From Nocardioides sp. Kera G14 (lineage in GTDB: Bacteria; Actinomycetota; Actinomycetes; Propionibacteriales; Nocardioidaceae): a stretch of DNA of 64,000 nt. Under the pieces are notes generated by a model. That model ran no database searches. It saw only the letters and a list, made by a program, of their open reading frames with translations, and was not told the origin of the DNA. Position numbers and translations under genes: made by a program. Every line of letters starts with the position of its first letter. The first letter of the stretch is position 1. The stretch spans positions 124,001 through 188,000 of the forward strand of contig NZ_CP085839.1 of the NCBI RefSeq assembly GCF_020715565.1. The letters are read 5' to 3'. Below are positions 38,378 through 46,707 of this stretch, piece by piece.

Positions 38378-39163
38378 GTGAAGATCGCGATCGTCGGTGT
38401 CGGCAACATGGGCGGAGCCGTCCTTGCGGGACTGGCCAAGGCCGGCCACGAGGTGCGTGCGGGTGTCCGTCGGCCCGAGCGTGGCGAGGAGCTCGCCGAG
38501 CAGTACGGCGTCACCCACGGCTCCGCACCGGACGTCGTCGACGGCGCAGACGTCGTGATCCTCGGCGTGAAGCCCTACGACATCCTGCGCATCATCGGCG
38601 AGCTGCCCCTGAGTCGGGGACAGCTCCTCATCTCCCTCGCTGCCGGCATCACGACCGAGCAGATGGAGGGGGCGGCGCCCGACGGCGTCGGCGTCGTGCG
38701 GGTCATGCCCAACACCCCCGCCGTCCTCGGCCAGGGCATGTCGATCATCAGCGCCGGCACCAGCGCGACCCCGGAGCAGGTCACCATGGCCGAGCAGGTC
38801 ATGGCCGCGGTGGGAGCGACCGTCACGATCCCCGAGAAGCAGCTCGACGCGGCCACCGCGCTGAGCGGCTCCGGGCCGGCGTACGTCTTCCACATCGCCG
38901 AGGCGCTGATCGAGGCCGGCGTGCACCTGGGTCTCACCCGGGCCGTCGCGACGCAGCTGGTCGAGCAGACGCTGGTCGGCTCCAGCCTGCTCCTGCAGCA
39001 GAGCGACGAGCACCCCGCCGTGCTGCGCGAGCAGGTGACGAGCCCCGGCGGCACCACGGCGGCCGCACTCGCCGTCTTGGAGGCCGACGGCCTGCGCAGC
39101 ACGTTCCTCAAGGCGACCCGGGCCAACCGCGACCGCAGCCGCGAGATCGCGCGCGAGGGCTAG
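38378..39163 (+). CDS. proC: Pyrroline-5-carboxylate reductase
   Basis: ProC reduces pyrroline-5-carboxylate to proline with NAD(P)H. The 261 residues show the N-terminal IVGVGNMGGAVLAGL (4-18), VILGVKPYD, VRVMPNTPA (about 107-115) and the C-terminal signature DEHPAVLREQVTSPGGTTAAALAVLE. It lies in the conserved ppx-isomerase-proC-HTH-bS22 block. The next gene begins 9 nt after its TAG. Confidence 0.96.
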   Translation: MKIAIVGVGNMGGAVLAGLAKAGHEVRAGVRRPERGEELAEQYGVTHGSAPDVVDGADVVILGVKPYDILRIIGELPLSRGQLLISLAAGITTEQMEGAAPDGVGVVRVMPNTPAVLGQGMSIISAGTSATPEQVTMAEQVMAAVGATVTIPEKQLDAATALSGSGPAYVFHIAEALIEAGVHLGLTRAVATQLVEQTLVGSSLLLQQSDEHPAVLREQVTSPGGTTAAALAVLEADGLRSTFLKATRANRDRSREIAREG

Positions 39164-39172
39164 ATCCCCGTC

Positions 39173-40375
39173 ATGGTGGAGTGCCAGGGCCCGGCGAGTG
39201 TCGTCTTCTCACCCGACCTGACCGACTACGACTTCGGGCCGACACACCCGATGAGCCCGGTCCGGATCGACCTCACCATGCGGCTCGCCGACGAGCTCGG
39301 CGTGCTGGCGGGTCCGGGGAGCGCCGGACGACTCGCGGTCGTCCCCGCGCCCATGGCGGACCTCGATCTGCTGGCGACCGTGCACGGCGATGCCTACATC
39401 GAGGCCGTCATGCGGGCGGGCAAGACCCACGAGCCCGATTTGGCCTTCGGCCTCGGCACCGAGGACGACCCGGTCTTCGACCACATGCACGAGGCCAGTG
39501 CGCACATCGTCGGCGCGAGCGTCGAGGCCTGCCGGCAGGTCTGGGAGGGGGAGTGCCTCCACGCCGCCAACGTCATCGGCGGCCTGCACCACGCCATGCG
39601 CAACCGCGCGAGCGGCTTCTGCGTCTACAACGACGTCGCCGCCGGCATCCAGTGGCTCCTCGACCACGGCGCGACACGGATCGCCTACGTCGACGTCGAC
39701 GTGCACCACGGTGACGGGGTCGAACGCGCCTTCTGGGACGACCCGCGTGTCCTGACCATCTCGCTGCACGAGACCGGCCAGATGCTCTTTCCCGGCACCG
39801 GCTTCGCCACCGAGATCGGCGGCCCCGACGCCCAGGGCAGCGTCGTCAACGTCGCGCTCCCGCCGGGCACCGCCGACTCCGGCTGGCTGCGTGCCTTCCA
39901 CGCCATCGTCCCGGAGCTCGTCCGCAACTTCGAGCCGGAGATCCTCGTGACACAGCAGGGCTGCGACTCGCACTTCGAGGACCCGCTCGCACACCTCATG
40001 CTGTCCGTGGACGGGCAGCGGGCGACGTACCTCGCCCTGCACGAGCTCGCGCACGAGGTCGCCGGCGGGAAGTGGGTCGCCTTCGGCGGTGGCGGGTACG
40101 CCGTCGTCGACGTCGTCCCGCGGGCATGGACCCATCTGCTCGCGATCGTCGGCGGCTCCCCGCTGGATCCGGCCGTCGAGACGCCGGGCGGTTGGCGCGA
40201 GCACATCCAGCAACGGATGGGACGCGTCGCGCCGGGGCACATGACCGACGGGAGGGTTCCACAGTGGAGGGATTGGCGTGAGGGCTACGACCCTGACTCC
40301 TGGCTCGATCGGCAGATCGACGAGACCCGCCGCGTGGTGTTCCCGCACCACGGTCTCGATCCCTCTGCTTGGTAA
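39173..40375 (+). CDS. Histone-deacetylase-family protein, AcuC-like
   Basis: The 400-residue arginase/deacetylase-fold protein has FGPTHPMSPVRI near the start, GGLHHAMRNRASGFCVYNDVA (about 141-161), the zinc-binding YVDVDVHHGDGVE (about 173-185), and the catalytic-loop Tyr region GGGYAV. AcuC-type enzymes deacetylate acetyl-CoA synthetase and so switch acetate use; no acs or acetyltransferase gene is nearby, so the target here is unproven. ATG 39173 has no clear ribosome site. Confidence 0.87.
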   Translation: MVECQGPASVVFSPDLTDYDFGPTHPMSPVRIDLTMRLADELGVLAGPGSAGRLAVVPAPMADLDLLATVHGDAYIEAVMRAGKTHEPDLAFGLGTEDDPVFDHMHEASAHIVGASVEACRQVWEGECLHAANVIGGLHHAMRNRASGFCVYNDVAAGIQWLLDHGATRIAYVDVDVHHGDGVERAFWDDPRVLTISLHETGQMLFPGTGFATEIGGPDAQGSVVNVALPPGTADSGWLRAFHAIVPELVRNFEPEILVTQQGCDSHFEDPLAHLMLSVDGQRATYLALHELAHEVAGGKWVAFGGGGYAVVDVVPRAWTHLLAIVGGSPLDPAVETPGGWREHIQQRMGRVAPGHMTDGRVPQWRDWREGYDPDSWLDRQIDETRRVVFPHHGLDPSAW

Positions 40376-40449
40376 CGTTTAGAGCGATTTCAAGCCGACA
40401 CGCCGAACCAAAGAAAAATCCCGCTGGTTTCCTCTTCCCCACCAGTCAC

Positions 40450-40477
40450 AGCAGGCTCTAATGTTCACACGCCTGCT
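40450..40477. repeat. 7-bp inverted repeat around a -35 element
   Basis: AGCAGGC (40450-40456) and GCCTGCT (40471-40477) flank 14 nt that contain TTCACA. The arrangement suggests an operator for the small HTH gene downstream, perhaps for its own product. Confidence 0.5.
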
Positions 40478-40492
40478 CCGGGTGTATAGCGG
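40464..40492 (+). promoter_or_regulatory. Probable promoter of the HTH-bS22 genes
   Basis: TTCACA (40464-40469) is followed by overlapping -10 candidates TATAGC (40485-40490, 15 nt apart) and TAGCGG (40487-40492, 17 nt apart). The 168-nt spacer it lies in is clearly AT-richer than its surroundings. A 6-bp hairpin (AGCGGC 40488-40493 / 40499-40504) lies in the leader. Confidence 0.45.
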
Positions 40493-40543
40493 CGGGAAGC
40501 CGCTGACGGCGCAGCACGAATCTGCACAGACAGGAACGATGAG

Positions 40544-40744
40544 ATGGCCGGCAAGCCCGAACTCGCTGAGGCGAAGTTCCTGACCGTTGCCGAGGTCGCC
40601 GCGATGATGCGCGTCTCGAAGATGACGGTGTACCGCCTCGTGCACAGCGGCGAGATGCCTGCCGTCCGCGTCGGTCGTTCCTTCCGTGTCCGTGAGGAGG
40701 ACGCCAATGCGTACCTCCAGAATTCTTATTACAACGCAGGCTGA
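40544..40744 (+). CDS. Small excisionase-type helix-turn-helix DNA-binding protein
   Basis: This 66-residue MerR/excisionase-like winged helix has [47 protein letters not shown] split between the recognition helix (about 16-32) and wing (33-50). It is not a sign of a prophage: an equivalent (Rv0500A, from memory) occupies the same place between proC and bS22 across actinobacteria. AGGA at 40532-40535 precedes the ATG. It probably binds DNA as a conserved regulator of unknown targets. Confidence 0.9.
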   Translation: MAGKPELAEAKFLTVAEVAAMMRVSKMTVYRLVHSGEMPAVRVGRSFRVREEDANAYLQNSYYNAG

Positions 40745-40747
40745 CGG

Positions 40748-40753
40748 TAGGCT
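40748..40753 (+). promoter_or_regulatory. -10 hexamer TAGGCT upstream of bS22
   Basis: TAGGCT ends 8 nt before ATG 40762 and begins 3 nt after the HTH gene stop, so bS22 probably has its own near-leaderless transcript. Confidence 0.5.
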
Positions 40754-40761
40754 CCCTCCCT

Positions 40762-40863
40762 ATGGGTTCTGTGATCAAGAAGCGTCGCAAGCGGATGGCC
40801 AAGAAGAAGCACCGCAAGCTGCTCAAGAAGACGCGCGTCGCTCGCCGCAAGCTCGGCAAGTGA
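40762..40863 (+). CDS. Ribosomal protein bS22 (AURKAIP1/COX24-domain, 33 residues)
   Basis: The reading frame of 34 codons gives a 33-residue peptide with 8 Arg and 11 Lys, beginning [12 protein letters not shown] and ending RRKLGK. It matches the tiny actinobacterial ribosomal protein bS22, seen in mycobacterial ribosomes near the decoding centre on the small subunit. It is easily missed by gene finders because of its size. Position right after the HTH gene and before an SDR gene is conserved. An 8-bp hairpin follows the stop. Confidence 0.92.
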   Translation: MGSVIKKRRKRMAKKKHRKLLKKTRVARRKLGK

Positions 40864-40874
40864 TCCGACGTGGT

Positions 40875-40893
40875 CGGTCCCGTCACGGGACCG
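40875..40893 (+). terminator. Hairpin terminator after bS22
   Basis: CGGTCCCG (40875-40882) pairs with CGGGACCG (40886-40893) around a TCA loop, 11 nt after the bS22 stop. There is no T-run. Confidence 0.55.
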
Positions 40894-40935
40894 TCCACAT
40901 CCAGTCCGTCTGACGCGACCCCACCTACTCCCCGC

Positions 40936-40941
40936 TAGGGT
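40936..40941 (+). promoter_or_regulatory. -10 hexamer TAGGGT, leaderless start
   Basis: TAGGGT ends 6 nt before GTG 40948 of the SDR gene. Confidence 0.6.
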
Positions 40942-40947
40942 GAGCGA

Positions 40948-42011
40948 GTGGCTGGTCGCGTCGTTCTTGTTACCGGGGTCTCGCGCGACCTCGGCCGCAA
41001 GTTCGCGGTCGCCGCGGCCGAGCACCCCCACGTCGAGCGTGTGATCGGCGTCGACGTCGTCCCGCCCCGCGGCGACGTCGGAGGCGTGAGCTTCGTCCGT
41101 GCCGACATCCGCAACCCGGTGATCGCCAAGATCCTGGCGAAGGAGGACGTCGACACCGTCGTCCACATGAGCATCATCTCCACCCCCGGCCCTGCCGGTG
41201 GGCGTACGACGATGAAGGAGCTCAACGTCATCGGGACGATGCAGCTCCTCGCCGCCATCCAGCGCTCTGAGACGGTGCGGCACCTCGTGGTGAAGTCGAC
41301 GACCACCGTGTACGGCGCGAGCCACCGCGACCCGGCGATGTTCACCGAGGAGATGGAGCCGCGCCGCACGCCCCGCAGCGGCTACGGCAAGGACGTCGCC
41401 GAGATCGAGGGCTACGTCCGCGGTCTCGCCCGCCGCCGGCCCGACCTCAACGTCACCGTGCTGCGCTGCGCCAACGTCGTCGGCCCGACGGTCAACAGCC
41501 CGATCACGTCCTACCTCCGGATGCCCGTGCTGCCCACGGTGCTGGGCTTCGACCCGCGCGTGCAGTTCCTGCACGAGGAGGACCTGCTGGGCGCCCTCGG
41601 TCACGCGGTGGCCGCCGAGCGGCCCGGCACCTACAACATCGCGGGCGACGGCCTGCTGACGCTCAGCCAGATCACGCGGCGCCTGGCGCGGCCGACCCTG
41701 CCCATGCCCGGCTTCGCCATCGGTGGCATCGGCAACGTGCTGCGCTCAGCCCGCCTCACCGACTTCTCGCCCGAGCTCCGCGCCTTCCTCACCTACGGTC
41801 GCGGCGTCGACACCACGCGCATGCGCGAACAGCTCGGCTTCGAGCCGCGGTACACGACGCAGACCGCCATCGAGGACTTCGCCAGCAGCCTCGAGCCCGG
41901 AATCCACCGACTCGACGCCGCCCTCGCCTCCCTCGAGGCCCGCCTATCTGCCGCGTCAGTCCCGGCCTCCTCGCAGCCGGCTCCTGCGCCGCTCACGGAA
42001 GCGGGCACCCG

Positions 42012-42015
<4 letters not shown>
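40948..42015 (+). CDS. NAD-dependent epimerase/dehydratase-like (extended SDR) protein
   Basis: The 355-residue Rossmann protein resembles the mycobacterial GalE2 (Rv0501, from memory). Its nucleotide loop reads VTGVSRDLGRKFA, and the usual YxxxK pair is not canonical: the equivalent region reads SGYGKDVAEIEGYV, a YxK spacing. The last 70 residues are Ala/Pro/Ser-rich. It may therefore act on an unusual substrate or mainly bind nucleotide. It is coupled (ATGA overlap) to a lipid acyltransferase gene, hinting at a cell-envelope lipid role. Confidence 0.85.
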
Positions 42016-43226
<1,211 letters not shown>

Positions 43227-43230
43227 CGGG

Positions 43231-44370
43231 CTAGTTGCCGGTGCCGCCGTTGAGGAGGCCGCCGACGCCGTCCAGCGTGTCGCCGACGGCGCCACCGACG
43301 CCGCTGACCGTGTCGCCGACCCCACCCACGACGTCACCGAGAGGGCTGGGGAGGGCGCTGCCGACGCCACTGACCGCGCCGCCGACGCCACCGAGGACGT
43401 CTCCGCCGACGGTGTCGCCGAGGTCACCGACCGCGTCACCGACGCTGGTGGGCTTCGGCTTGGAGGTCTTCGTGCTCGTGGAGGTGGATGGCGCCGTGGA
43501 CGGCTTGGGGGGGGTGCTGGCATTCGTGCCCGCGGAGGACCGGGCGACGGGCTTGGCCGGCGTACTGCCGGGGTGCGCCGCCTTGGACGGAGCGGTGACC
43601 GCGGCCGTCAGGATGGCGTTGAGGGTCGTGGGCAGCTGGGTGATGCCATCGCCGGCGTCGGGGAACGAGGCGGTGACGGCCTTGTCGATGCCGAGAAGCG
43701 TCTGCAGGACCGGGGCGAGCACGTCCGTCGGGAGCAGGCCGCTGAGGCCGGCAAGACCCGAGACACCCGAGAGGGTGAAGGCGTGGATGTCGGCGGGTTC
43801 GCCCGCGGCCATCAGGAGGTCGGCGCCCTTCGTGGCCTGCTCGACGAAGTCCTTGAGCACGTCCGTGGCGCCGGCGGAGTCGCCGGCCTGGGCGAGGGTG
43901 GTCGCCTCCTCGAGGCGGGTCGCGGCCCGGTGGAGCTCGACGCCGCCCTTGGCGTCATCACCGAAGGAGATCGCCGCGTGGGTCGACTCGACGAGCTGCT
44001 TGATCGGGTAGAGCGTGTCGCCGGGCAGGGCGCTCTCGGCCGCGAAGGCGGTACCGGTGGCGGCACCCGCCACGGACAGTACGGCGACGGCCGCCGCCAC
44101 ACGCCGCGGACCCTTGCGGAGGCCGGTCGGAAGGGAGACCGCGAGGCGGTTGTCCGTGGGAGCGTCGGCCAGGGCGGAGGGCGCCTCGGCCATCAGGCGC
44201 TCGCGCAGGGAGGCGGTGAAGTCAGCTCGCGGCGTCGGGGCGGGAACGGCCCAGGCGCGCTCGGCGAACTCGATCAGCGCGGTCAGCTCGGCAGGGGCAT
44301 CGGTGATGCGACCCTCGAGCAGGTCGTCGAACTGCTGGGCGGCGCGCCGCCCGGACGGCGTGGTGATCAT
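43231..44370 (-). CDS. DUF5667 membrane protein, probable anti-sigma factor (RsbN-like)
   Basis: The 379 residues have a cytoplasmic N-terminal region of about 88 residues, one membrane helix (90-112), an extracytoplasmic DUF5667 domain (about 113-260), a Pro/Ser/Thr/Lys linker (261-308) and a 70-residue Gly/Val/Asp-rich tail (309-379). In Streptomyces the BldN sigma factor is held by the membrane protein RsbN encoded next door; the same pairing is seen here. AGGAGGAG lies 6 nt upstream of ATG 44370. A BldN-type promoter precedes it, so the pair would be autoregulated. The glycine-rich tail is unusual. Confidence 0.82.
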   Translation of the reverse strand: MITTPSGRRAAQQFDDLLEGRITDAPAELTALIEFAERAWAVPAPTPRADFTASLRERLMAEAPSALADAPTDNRLAVSLPTGLRKGPRRVAAAVAVLSVAGAATGTAFAAESALPGDTLYPIKQLVESTHAAISFGDDAKGGVELHRAATRLEEATTLAQAGDSAGATDVLKDFVEQATKGADLLMAAGEPADIHAFTLSGVSGLAGLSGLLPTDVLAPVLQTLLGIDKAVTASFPDAGDGITQLPTTLNAILTAAVTAPSKAAHPGSTPAKPVARSSAGTNASTPPKPSTAPSTSTSTKTSKPKPTSVGDAVGDLGDTVGGDVLGGVGGAVSGVGSALPSPLGDVVGGVGDTVSGVGGAVGDTLDGVGGLLNGGTGN

Positions 44371-44387
44371 CGGACTCCTCCTGTGCA

Positions 44388-44405
44388 GTGATCCAGGGGG
44401 ATCAC
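44388..44405 (-). repeat. 7-bp hairpin in the leader of the DUF5667 gene
   Basis: GTGATCC (44388-44394) and GGATCAC (44399-44405) flank a 4-nt loop between the promoter and ribosome binding site of the DUF5667 gene. Confidence 0.45.
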
Positions 44406-44413
44406 CACGAGGT

Positions 44414-44442
44414 TCAACGAGGCCGGAGGCAGGCAGGTTATG
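44414..44442 (-). promoter_or_regulatory. BldN-type promoter of the DUF5667 gene
   Basis: On the minus strand CATAAC (44437-44442) and CGTTGA (44414-44419) are 17 nt apart, one base off CGTAAC-CGTTGA. The predicted start near 44407 gives a leader of about 37 nt. The -10 hexamer and spacing are identical to those before the lytic transglycosylase gene at 52297-52325. Confidence 0.65.
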
Positions 44443-44500
44443 GCACGAACGTCCACAACCGAGGTGACCAAGGACCCGATCCGGTCACGCTCCCGCGCTG

Positions 44501-45277
44501 TCATCGGAGCCCCTCCGGCATCAGCTTGGCGAGGTTGCGCACGCCGCGCAGCTGGAGCTGCTTGATCGCACCCTCGGAGCGGCCCAGGATCGTGGCGGTC
44601 TCGGCGATCGACATGCCTTGGAGGAAGCGCATCACGACGCAGTCGCGCTGCTCGTCGGGGAGCTTGGTGAGGGCCGCCATCAGGATCTCGTTCGTCAGCC
44701 CGGCGAGCACCTCGGCCTCCGGCGACTCGGTCTCGTCGTCGTGGGCCCCCATGTCCTCGGTGGTGAGCTCCAACCGGGTGCGCCCGGCCTTGAAGTGGTC
44801 GGTGGCGAGGTTGCGCGCGATGGTCATGAGCCAGGCGCCGAAGTCCTTGCCCTGCCAGCGGAAGCTCGTCATCGACCGCAGCGCGCGGAAGAAGGTCTCG
44901 GAGGTGAGGTCCTCGGCGAGGGACTGTGAACGCGTCCGGTAGTAGAGGAAGCGGTAGACCGCGCCGTTGTAGTGGTCGTAGAGCATCCCGAAGGCGTCGG
45001 TGTCACCCTTGCGGGCCAGCTCCACGAGCGCGATCAGGCGGGTGCGGTCGGCTTCGGACTCCTCGGAGGAGGCGGCGAGATCACGGTCGTCCTGGCTGGG
45101 ACCGTCCGGGACAGGTACGGCGTCGGCCCAGTTGTTCGCCATCTCGGTGAGGAGCCAGTGCGACGACGTACGTATGCCGCCGGCCGTCGCGGGCACAGCA
45201 CCTGCGCAGAGTGCCGTGGCGACAGCATCGCGAAGGGCGTCGAACCCTCGCGACAAGTCGCCGACAGACGTGCGCAT
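44501..45277 (-). CDS. ECF-family RNA polymerase sigma factor, BldN-like
   Basis: The 258-residue group-4 sigma factor has an N-terminal extension of about 85 residues, then sigma2 (LARKGDTDAFGMLYDHYNGAVYRF, LAEDLTSETFFRAL) and sigma4 (LTKLPDEQRDCVVMRFLQGMSIAETATILGRSEGAIKQLQLRGVRNL). Streptomyces BldN is made as a pro-protein with an extension of similar length. ATG 45277 is supported by GGAGG 7 nt upstream, so the extension is real. Gene order (sigma, DUF5667 partner, HAD phosphatase, glutaredoxin, rex, hemA) matches the bldN locus. BldN in Streptomyces controls aerial-growth genes; the regulon here is unknown. Confidence 0.88.
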   Translation of the reverse strand: MRTSVGDLSRGFDALRDAVATALCAGAVPATAGGIRTSSHWLLTEMANNWADAVPVPDGPSQDDRDLAASSEESEADRTRLIALVELARKGDTDAFGMLYDHYNGAVYRFLYYRTRSQSLAEDLTSETFFRALRSMTSFRWQGKDFGAWLMTIARNLATDHFKAGRTRLELTTEDMGAHDDETESPEAEVLAGLTNEILMAALTKLPDEQRDCVVMRFLQGMSIAETATILGRSEGAIKQLQLRGVRNLAKLMPEGLR

Positions 45278-45315
45278 GAAACATCCTCCCGATGCTCCCC
45301 GTGAAAAGCAGCGTC

Positions 45316-45345
45316 ACTCTAACCCGGGCGTCGGCAACCTGTCAG
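45316..45345 (-). promoter_or_regulatory. Sigma70-type promoter of the BldN-like sigma gene
   Basis: On the minus strand CTGACA (45340-45345) and TAGAGT (45316-45321) are 18 nt apart, giving a start near 45309 and a leader of about 32 nt before the ribosome site and ATG 45277. Confidence 0.55.
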
Positions 45346-45395
45346 CCGATCCACAATTCGGTACAGGACGGCAACATCGCTGCTTACGGGGTGGC

Positions 45396-46274
45396 TCAGT
45401 GGCGTCGCCCACGCAGCGCGATGCCGGCGGTGACGGCTCCCGCCACCGCTCCGCCCACGGCACCGGTCAGGAGGCCGGCACGGGCTGCCTTGCGGCCGGT
45501 CCGGTAGTCCCGGATCCGCCATCCCTGGGCTCGGGCGTGCGCTCGGAGGCGATGGTCCGGATTGATCGCGCAGGCGTCGCCGACCATGGAGAGCATGGGG
45601 AGGTCGTTGTAGGAGTCGGAGTACGCCGAGCACTGGGAGAGGTCGAGCCCCTCGGCCTCGGCGAGCGCCGCCACGGCCACCGCCTTCTCGGGCCCGTGCA
45701 AAAGGTCGCCGACCAGCCGACCGGTGTAGACGCCGTCGACCGACTCGACCTGGGTCCCCATGGCCCCGGTGAGCCCGAGCCGGGCGGCGATCACGTCGGC
45801 GATCTCCTGCGGCGCCGCGGTCACCAGCCAGACCCGCTGCCCCTGATCGCGGTGCATCTGGGCCAGCGCCTTGGTGCCGGGCCAGATCCGGTCGGCCATC
45901 CGCTCCTCGAAGATCTCCTGTCCCACCGCCCGCAGCTCGGCGACGGTGTGGCCGGCGATGAAGGCCAACGCCGAGTTGCGGGCCTCGGCGATGTGCTCGG
46001 GATCCTCGACGCCGACGAGCCGGAAGTAGGTCTGCTTCCAGACCGCGCCGGCGATCTCGCGCGTGGTGAAGAACTTCCGCTGGTAGAGCCCCCACGCCAG
46101 GTGGAAGATCGAGGCGCCCTGCATGATCGTGTTGTCGACGTCGAAGAAGGCTGCGGAGTCGGCACGCTCGGGGGTGGCGAGGGCGGCCTCCAGCTCGCTC
46201 ACCGCGCGCGAGGCCTCGCCGGCGAGCGTCGAGCGCCGGTGCAGCGGCTTGGGGTCCTTGCGTGGTGCGGCCAC
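45396..46274 (-). CDS. HAD-IB family phosphatase (SerB-like)
   Basis: The 292-residue haloacid-dehalogenase-fold phosphatase has motif I FFDVDNT with catalytic Asp45 and Asp47, a C1 cap, motif II LVTAAP and motif III/IV YSDSYNDLPML. The C-terminus has a Gly/Ala-rich membrane-like helix (about 265-288). The substrate may be a phospholipid or phosphoserine; the family is named for SerB but actinobacterial members at this locus (next to glutaredoxin and rex) are not proven serine enzymes. GTG 46274 has TACCTT ending 6 nt upstream. Confidence 0.87.
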   Translation of the reverse strand: MAAPRKDPKPLHRRSTLAGEASRAVSELEAALATPERADSAAFFDVDNTIMQGASIFHLAWGLYQRKFFTTREIAGAVWKQTYFRLVGVEDPEHIAEARNSALAFIAGHTVAELRAVGQEIFEERMADRIWPGTKALAQMHRDQGQRVWLVTAAPQEIADVIAARLGLTGAMGTQVESVDGVYTGRLVGDLLHGPEKAVAVAALAEAEGLDLSQCSAYSDSYNDLPMLSMVGDACAINPDHRLRAHARAQGWRIRDYRTGRKAARAGLLTGAVGGAVAGAVTAGIALRGRRH

Positions 46275-46280
46275 CCGGCC

Positions 46281-46286
46281 AAGGTA
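46281..46286 (-). promoter_or_regulatory. -10 hexamer TACCTT, leaderless start
   Basis: On the minus strand TACCTT ends 6 nt before GTG 46274 of the HAD phosphatase gene. Confidence 0.55.
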
Positions 46287-46393
46287 GGCGATCGAGTGAG
46301 GTCGTGTCGCCGCCGGAGGTGTGCGACACGCGCCGAGCGAGTAAGCCAGTCGCCCGCAGGGCGGCTCGTGGGATCGAGTGGGAAGATCGAGAC

Positions 46394-46645
46394 GTGTCCG
46401 AACCGCGCGTCACGCTCTACACCCGCCCCGGCTGCCACCTCTGCGACGAGGCGAGGTCTGTCGTCGAAGCGGTCTGTGCCGAGCTCGGTGAGGAGTACGC
46501 CGAACTCGACGTCGACGGCGACGGCTTCGACCCGGCCCTGCGGGAGCGCTTCACCGACGAGGTCCCCGTCACGTACGTCGACGGCCGACAGCACGACTTC
46601 TGGCGGGTCGACCCCGCTCGTCTCCGGGCCGCGCTCACCTCCTGA
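46394..46645 (+). CDS. Glutaredoxin-family thiol protein
   Basis: The 83-residue thioredoxin-fold protein has the redox motif CHLC right after the first strand (TLYTRPGCHLC) and the cis-Pro loop EVPVTYVDG. It should handle thiol-disulfide exchange in the cytoplasm. It precedes rex, as in Streptomyces and mycobacteria (Rv0508 position, from memory). GTG 46394 has GAAGAT ending 6 nt upstream, a near match to the leaderless -10, and lies 119 nt from the divergent HAD gene. Confidence 0.9.
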   Translation: MSEPRVTLYTRPGCHLCDEARSVVEAVCAELGEEYAELDVDGDGFDPALRERFTDEVPVTYVDGRQHDFWRVDPARLRAALTS

Positions 46646-46670
46646 GAGGCCCCGTGGAGCGTTCTCGGGT

Positions 46671-46687
46671 TTGTTCTCACGTTCACA
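46671..46687. promoter_or_regulatory. Imperfect Rex operator upstream of rex
   Basis: The consensus TGTGAAC-N3-TTCACA is half met: the right arm TTCACA (46682-46687) is perfect, the left arm TGTTCTC (46672-46678) matches 4 of 7. It covers the -35 region of the TACCGT promoter at 46695-46700, so Rex would repress its own operon with hemACDB when NADH is low. Confidence 0.55.
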
Positions 46688-46694
46688 AGCGGCG

Positions 46695-46700
46695 TACCGT
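46695..46700 (+). promoter_or_regulatory. -10 hexamer TACCGT, leaderless rex start
   Basis: TACCGT ends 7 nt before GTG 46708 and lies 7 nt downstream of the Rex half-site. Confidence 0.6.
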
Positions 46701-46707
46701 GCTAGGC

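Noticed and set aside
40544..40744. Excisionase-like gene as a sign of a prophage or integrative element
   Set aside because: No integrase, att repeats or phage genes are nearby, and the gene is part of a conserved chromosomal block.
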